64,000 nt of DNA from Agapetus fuscipes (taxonomy: Eukaryota > Arthropoda > Insecta > Trichoptera > Glossosomatidae): the NCBI GenBank assembly GCA_951799405.1, contig OX637350.1, positions 5,069,852 to 5,133,851 of the forward strand, written 5' to 3'. The notes below the pieces were generated by a model, which was not told the DNA's origin, did not search any database, and saw only the letters and a program-made list of their open reading frames with translations. This document shows, one piece after another, positions 58,862-64,000 of this stretch (position 1 is its first letter; every line of letters begins with the position of its first letter). Made by a program: the position numbers and the translations under genes.

Positions 58862-58929
58862 CACATTCTGCCCGGTTTCTTTTATGGATATACGGACTAG
58901 CATAGCATATATAAACCGGGCAGAATGTG
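58862..58929. repeat. Hairpin with CACATTCTGCCCGGTTT arms
   Basis: 17-bp arms 58862-58878 and 58913-58929 are exact complements. A diverged relative (ATTCTGCCCGGATTGTCTAT) lies at 35763-35865 downstream of the corin-like gene, with TGTCTATGGATT/AATCCATAGACA arms. Confidence 0.75.
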
Positions 58930-58940
58930 TGTAGTGTGTA

Positions 58941-59670
58941 GTGACTGTAAAAGTTGGTGGTGTAAATGGACGTATGGCTATATTGGTACCGACATTGATG
59001 TATGAAAGTGAGGCGTGGACAGTTAATGAATGTGAGCTGAGTAAAGTATGTACGGTTGAAATGGCTTACCTGAGAGCAATGGCTGGAAGGACACTGAGTG
59101 ATAGAGTAAGTAATGATTGGGTGATGAACGAGTTTGGTATCTAATCTAATCTAATCTAAGCTGCAAAGATATATTTCATTTAAGATTTATATTAAATGCA
59201 TTCCCACAAGCAGACATGTATAATTTCGCGCTAACACATGCCGCATGTGGACCTACAATATAAAAACCCAATCTCAAATGAACATAAGCCCTGCAACTTT
59301 TGCCGCCCTTCCCTGAAACAGGGGTGCCATTGGCAAAGGAGAATATGAGAATTAAAGTACAAAAAAGTACGATGAGATGGTTCGGACATCTCGAAAGAAT
59401 GGATGATGAACGACTAACGAAGAAAGTGTACAAAGGAAATGTCAGAGGAAAGCGTGAAAGGGGAAGGCCGAGGAAAGAATGGTTAGACCAAATAGGTGAG
59501 ATTGCGAAAGAATGGAACCTGCAGAGTGAGAATAAGAGAAGAGTAGTTATGAAGAAGGTGGTGAATATTGAGGAAATGAAAGTGATTTGTAAGGACAGAA
59601 AAAAGTGGAGGCGCATCTGCGGAGGTACCGGCCACCCCTAGTGGAACGGCGGCAGGATACAGTTCAGTAC
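58941..59670 (+). pseudogene. LINE C-terminal fragment, split by R1
   Basis: The first part reads LVPTLMYESEAWTVNECEL, the post-polymerase region of non-LTR reverse transcriptases. After the R1 insertion, STMRWFGHLERMDDERLTKK and RGRPRKEWLDQIGE follow, then [11 protein letters not shown] and a stop near 59641. The catalytic YADD region is absent. Dead 3' end only. Confidence 0.85.
59141..59338 (-). repeat. R1 repeat inserted in a LINE fragment
   Basis: ATCTAATCTAATCTAATCTA to GGGGTGCCATTGGCAAAG. It separates two consecutive parts of one reverse-transcriptase-type C-terminal region (58941-59140 and 59339-59641). Confidence 0.9.
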
Positions 59671-60339
59671 AGCTATTATTCTGGCAAACGCTTAAAATTT
59701 GTAGAGCATGTGAGAGTAGATTTTAGAGCGTTACTGATAAGGCCTATTTTGTTAAAGAAGGTACTTCTTTACTGCTTTCATTTAAGGAAATAGGGGCATG
59801 CCTTTATTTAAATAAAAGCTTCGAGGCATTAAACTGAAAGAAAAGGATAAACTTATGAAAACGTTTCATTATTTTTTTATTTATTTTAAAGCCTCATAAA
59901 GTATCGTTTACATAAAAAGCCTATTTAGATCTATTGTGGTAGTATAAAATAAACACTGTTTTTTACTTTGTGTATTAAAGATTTTAATAAAAAAAAATTA
60001 AATACCCAAAATTAAACCAAAAGTAAAAATTCATGCAATTGTAATTGATTCAAAATTATTTGATATCACCGTCAGCTTTCATATTCCCACTTAAATAAAT
60101 AATCATTTGAAAGTGAGTATGAATTCAATCCTCCATTCAAATATTTATCTCAAAAAGTAACAAAAAATTCGATCGCCATTTCTTCAGCGAAAAACGAAAT
60201 TCCAGCTATTTCTTTCTCGATTCCAAAAATATAACGATTAAATAATGAAAAATTTAGATTTCCCTCTTTTAAATGATTTCACGCTCGAATGATTTTCAGG
60301 AAAAAAAACAGATACACAAAATATATGTACTACGTTTAA

Positions 60340-60465
60340 ACTCAACCCCAGCGTTTAAAAAAATATTTATGGAAACTAAAATATTCACTGGAAGCGCTGT
60401 TTTAATACATATACATTTTTAAAAAACGCTATGCTTAAGTTTAAATAAAAAGTTGTATACTTGGC
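60340..60465. mobile_element. MITE relic of the 1768 family
   Basis: AAACTCAACCCCAGCGTTT at the left and AAACGCTATGCTTAAGTTTA followed by GTTGTATACTTGG at the right form an inverted pair. Confidence 0.55.
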
Positions 60466-60767
60466 AAATGAATGAAAAATTGAAGGGAATTTCAGCATAT
60501 ATAAGACTCATTTGAAATTCGTAATAATGAGAAGAAATGATTTGCCTTCTGTCATTTTATTCGCAAGGTGAAACGTCCATTTTATTGCGCCATTTATTTA
60601 AAAGAAGGTCACTCGTAAAAAGTAGAAGTTTCAGCACCGAAGAGATTATATTATGGGCGTCCTTTTGAGGCGTAATGAAAGGAAGTGACGTCAAAATTCA
60701 AAGTAATTATAGCGGAGAGTGGCATTCATTAAATGCTAGCGGCGTCTCATTACGTTTAATTGTTTTA

Positions 60768-60915
60768 CCGTACCCCAAATTGCGTTTAAACTACACTAAA
60801 CCGTTTTGAGAAAAAATTACGAAAAATAAAAAGCTTACAGGAGGTGTTTTTTTAGATTCTATATAAACGTTGTGGTCGAGTTAAAACGTTAAATTTTTTA
60901 CATTGCGTATTGTAC
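60768..60915. mobile_element. MITE relic of the 1768 family
   Basis: TACCCCAAATTGCGTTTAAA and AACGTTGTGGTCGAGTTAAA followed by ACATTGCGTA are imperfect inverted ends. Confidence 0.5.
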
Positions 60916-61186
60916 TAGAAAACGTATAAAATTACATTAATTAAAATCCGAAACATGGCAGATCTTGAAAAAGTTTTGTGGCCCGAAATTTTGTATTAAT
61001 TCATCAAAGGAATGCCGAGTACAGAAGGATCAGATTATATGTACTTTTATCTACTTTCAAGAATAAACATGCCTAAGTTTCTGACATCAAAGTTTTGGAC
61101 CTAAAAGTCGGTACTCAGGTATTTACTAAATATAATATATACAGATATCATGGATTGAAATATACTTTCAAAAAATGTAAAACATC

Positions 61187-61318
61187 AACTGAAGTGGTTG
61201 GTGTAGGGCCGGCCCCCTTACCTGTAAAAATAAAAAAGTATCCATTCGTCACATGCTACCATGCTACCTTTTCGGGGAAAGTGCGGTGAAAAGTTTCACT
61301 ATATGTGTAGGTTAGTAG
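61187..61318 (+). mobile_element. S2 SINE 3' half
   Basis: Starts TCAACTGAAGTGGTTGGTG, the same internal point as the copy at 61674, and ends CTATATGTGTAGGTTAG. Confidence 0.85.
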
Positions 61319-61337
61319 CGTCGTTACACAAGATAGA

Positions 61338-61640
61338 CCGGTATTTTCAACGTTAGCAAATCGCTTCCCCAGTTCTTGTTTACCGTATACGCCAATCTTG
61401 TCAAATATGACTTTTTCATGCAGTTGTCTTATGAATCAAATTCTACACAATCTGAGCTAAGAAAACCCGTAAAACTCGATAATGTGAGAGTTCTTTTAAA
61501 TATTTTTTAAATAAATTTCTTGTTTTTATAAGGCACATTGCTCCAGTACACATGCAAACAATGCTCATGTAAAATTTTCTCAATGGCGTATACGGTAAAC
61601 AAAAACTAAGGTAGCGATATGTCACTGAAAACTGATAAAA
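61338..61640. mobile_element. Inverted-repeat element with TTTACCGTATACGCC arms
   Basis: Arm 61355-61392 (TTCTTGTTTACCGTATACGCC region) pairs with 61584-61619. The middle (CTCGATAATGTGAGAG to CAATGCTCATG) resembles 5037-5230, so the element has a relative there. Non-coding. Confidence 0.6.
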
Positions 61641-61672
61641 AAAACAGCTCACACGATTGGCAAAAGTGCGTC

Positions 61673-61803
61673 AACTGAAGTGGTTGGTGTAAGGCCGGCT
61701 CCCTTACCTGAAAAAATAAAAAGGTCCCGAATCGCCACAAGCGATCCCTTCGGGGACAACGCAGGCAAGAAGTTACACTATATGAGTAGCTTAGTTGCGT
61801 TGC
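61673..61803 (+). mobile_element. S2 SINE 3' half
   Basis: Starts TCAACTGAAGTGGTTGGTGT and ends TGAGTAGCTTAGTTGCGTT. Same 5' truncation point as 61187. Confidence 0.87.
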
Positions 61804-62047
61804 GCGTCCGTTTCGCTCAGTATATTATAGTCGCTGTGCTTACGTTGAAAATACCGGGCCCAAAAGATGGATACAAACTGATGCAAGCCAATATTTTTAC
61901 GAATGAAGGTAGGTTAATTTGTAGCACAATTTTTTTGTTATTCACAGATCACCATCGAAGTAAGTAAGAAAATATTTCCAAGTAAAACATAAAATATAAA
62001 TTGTAAAGTGGACTGCGCATGACTTCATAGCATAAAATAAGGTTATG

Positions 62048-62210
62048 TTTAGTAACCGTAGTACGAGTTTTTTCACAATACTCGAAGTATTGAGTATTCG
62101 AGAAAAATGTATGTGAACTTGAAAAGCACCTCTGGCAAAGTTTTGAAACTTTTTTTGCCAGAGGTGCTTTTCAAGTTCACATAAAAAACTTGTACTACGG
62201 GTACAGGTCA
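62048..62210. mobile_element. Hairpin element with 29-bp perfect inner arms
   Basis: GTGAACTTGAAAAGCACCTC (from about 62112) is followed by TGGCAAAG and its exact complement ending at about 62184. The outer GTAGTACGAGTTTTTT pairs with AAAAAACTTGTACTAC. The perfect inner stem suggests young age. Confidence 0.8.
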
Positions 62211-62733
62211 AATTCAATTTTCATAACAAAAATAATTACCCGGTATTATCAATGAAGCTAATTTGTTTAAGTAATTTTTATTTTTCAATATGATTATTGA
62301 TGTTACTTGTCATCTTGATAATTAATTGATAACATCAAAAGCGCACGTGCAAATAAATCAAATCGTGATAAGAAAAAATGCTTTTTAATTTTACATTATT
62401 TATGAAATAAAAAGTTCAACTATCTCAATGCCTGTAAATTGTATGTGTTATAGAAAAATGAGAACCTTTCTTCCTTTTTCTATACCTTTCTGTTAGGTCT
62501 TTCAAGTTTCTAGGATTCATTAAGGTAGCTCCTTCACTTGTATCATTAAATTGTGTGAAATTAAATTAACGGTAAGGTCACGTCGCTCGCCTTAATGATT
62601 CTTGTATTCAAGTTAAATTACACCAAAGTGTACTATGAATATAAAACGAATATTTTATAGTTAAAATAGTTCGAGAAAATAACGGTATTTTTTTCACATC
62701 TTAAAACAAATCCCGTTGTTTGTTAATAGTTAT

Positions 62734-62858
62734 TTATGCCACTGCCAAGTAATGATAGTCTTTTTAACACGAGTGCTAGTTTGTGCCATGAGGCGCAGCC
62801 GAATGGCACAATAGAAAGCACGAGTGTTACAAAGACTAATTACGTGCAGTGGCATACA
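62734..62858. mobile_element. MITE with TATGCCACTGC ends
   Basis: TATGCCACTGCCAAGTAATG at the left and TTACGTGCAGTGGCATA at the right are inverted, with inner GTCTTTTTAACACGAGTGCT and its near-complement. The 120-bp hairpin has no gene. Confidence 0.75.
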
Positions 62859-62984
62859 ATACTTTTTCTACGACCATGAGAGAATTAACAAAATAGTGAA
62901 TAATAGTTATTATAATGTACTCGTCCATTTGAAGTAATTAAAACCTTACCTTTGTCAAAACGTGTGATTTATCATTCCCTTCGA

Positions 62985-63215
62985 TTATCTAATCTAACCT
63001 AAGTTGTAAAAATAAATTATATTTAGGTTTCATATTGAATTCATGCCCACAAGCCGACACATATGTATAAGGTCGCGCTTTTACATCCTGCATATAAGCT
63101 TAAACATTCAAACCCAAAACTCAAATAAACATATGCCCTGCAGCTGTATTGGCAGGTGAACCAAATTTGTACAGCATAGGTGATCAACCTCATACTCACC
63201 TATTAACCAAGTAAC
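62985..63215 (-). repeat. R1 repeat, diverged
   Basis: TTATCTAATCTAACCTAAGT to CATAGGTGATCAACCTCATA, ending CACCTATTAACCAAGTAA. Confidence 0.75.
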
Positions 63216-63464
63216 TTTTTGAGTTTGTTTATTTTTTGCGGTGAATTTTTTTGTATTGTTTTCCTTTCAAGCCTTTTATTTTCCATTGAAAAAAGGAAAG
63301 CTTTATTTGGAGCAATCCGATAAATAAATTCGATAAATTTTAGCACTATTAACAATTTTTATTTGACTCTACACATAAAATATACTTATTTATTTTCATC
63401 TGAACAGGGCTGAAAGTCTCATCACCACGGTAATTCCTACCTACCGAATATCACTAATATTGTA

Positions 63465-63535
63465 TGAAGCCTAATCAGCTGATCGCTTGCGGCCATCTTG
63501 GATTGACAGGTCTTCATACCCCCATACAAGGTTGA
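63465..63535 (-). mobile_element. Fragment related to the MITE at 6045
   Basis: CTTGCGGCCATCTTGGATTG followed by ACAGGTCTTCATAC is the reverse complement of the core of the 6045-6212 element. The terminal repeats are not recognisable here, so it is a relic or a diverged relative. Confidence 0.6.
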
Positions 63536-64000
63536 CATTTGAAATTAAAAAATGGTTCCAATTCTGACAATGCGCATGCGCACATGTTCATTTTAACACG
63601 GTTACCGGTTACATAATGTAACATTATGCAACGGGTGTAGAAATGTATGGCATTGTGATTGCGTTAGCCGTTTTGTAATTAGTAAATTACCAAATGGGAG
63701 TAGAAAAAAATATGTTTCTTATACTTTATGGCCTTAGTAAAGCTGAGTGACATTAATAAAAAAAATCACGCGTGTTTATTGTTTTTGTATCTAAAATGTT
63801 AAGTTATTTTTATATATAACTTAATAACTGACTTTTAAAAAACTTTTTTCACATTTTATTCTTCTAATTTTGTTGTTTTGTATTTTGGACATATTTTTTT
63901 CTGTATAATTATTGAATGATACAATGTCTAGAAAATTGTGATAATGTGAACAGTCTTCGAGATAATATGAGAAAACTGGAACTTAGAAATTAATTTAATT

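Larger units (their letters stand above)
58407..64000. other. Right flank: upstream Epac intron DNA
   Basis: Phase 1 intron sequence on the minus strand, with no DEP start or earlier cAMP domain found. It holds a LINE plus R1 nest, S2 halves, hairpin elements and R1 (62985). 59680-60330 and 62210-62730 are AT-rich with nothing assignable. Confidence 0.65.

Noticed and set aside
59176..59616. 146-residue minus-strand hydrophobic open frame
   Set aside because: Antisense of the LINE fragment plus R1; no membrane-protein homology recognised.
1..64000. CRISPR array, bacterial operons, riboswitches
   Set aside because: No regularly spaced identical repeats with unique spacers and no prokaryotic gene organisation; spliced animal genes instead.

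Overview
The window is nuclear DNA from an animal, most likely an insect. It has short coding exons with GT-AG introns, very AT-rich non-coding DNA and dense short interspersed repeats. The frequent GGTACCTAC and ACTCGTACT words resemble moth and butterfly genomes, but that placement is a weak inference. No bacterial, viral or CRISPR features were seen, and no intact mobile-element protein.

Two real genes face each other tail to tail. On the plus strand, about 3068-35120 holds ten exons of a corin-like type II transmembrane serine-protease homologue: transmembrane anchor, SEA-like, Frizzled, two LDLa, SRCR and trypsin-like domains. All ten reading-frame joins agree and give 752 residues from the first exon seen, or 728 from the internal ATG at 3140. 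The trypsin-like domain has lost His57, Asp102 and Ser195 and the usual activation motif, so it should be a non-catalytic pseudoprotease. Two introns are very long (20.4 and 7.6 kb) and packed with repeats. The other introns are short.

On the minus strand, 58406 down to 40691 holds the last twelve exons of an Epac (RAPGEF3/4-type) cAMP-regulated Rap exchange factor: end of DEP, cAMP-binding domain, REM, RA and RasGEF, then the conserved C-terminus. Joined, they give 746 residues and a stop with no frame break. Its start (rest of DEP, any first cAMP domain, promoter) lies beyond the right edge. This gene has an AT-AC U12-type intron in the REM region, a GC-AG intron next to it, a decayed tandem copy of its DEP-end exon, and a splice acceptor abutting a 15-bp minisatellite.

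The rest is a repeat landscape. There are three tRNA-derived SINE families (called S1, S2, S3 here) and an abundant family of about 260 bp with a (TTAGA)n tail (R1, about 22 copies). There are also hairpin and terminal-inverted-repeat elements, one hAT-like element with a perfect 8-bp target duplication, and 3' fragments of several LINEs. Nesting is common (S3 in R1, S2 in S1, S3 in S1, R1 in a LINE, a MITE in R1). One large foldback element carries hammerhead-ribozyme-like cores in both arms. The two genes probably act separately: one is a membrane surface protein and the other a cytosolic cAMP effector. Nothing in the sequence links their functions.
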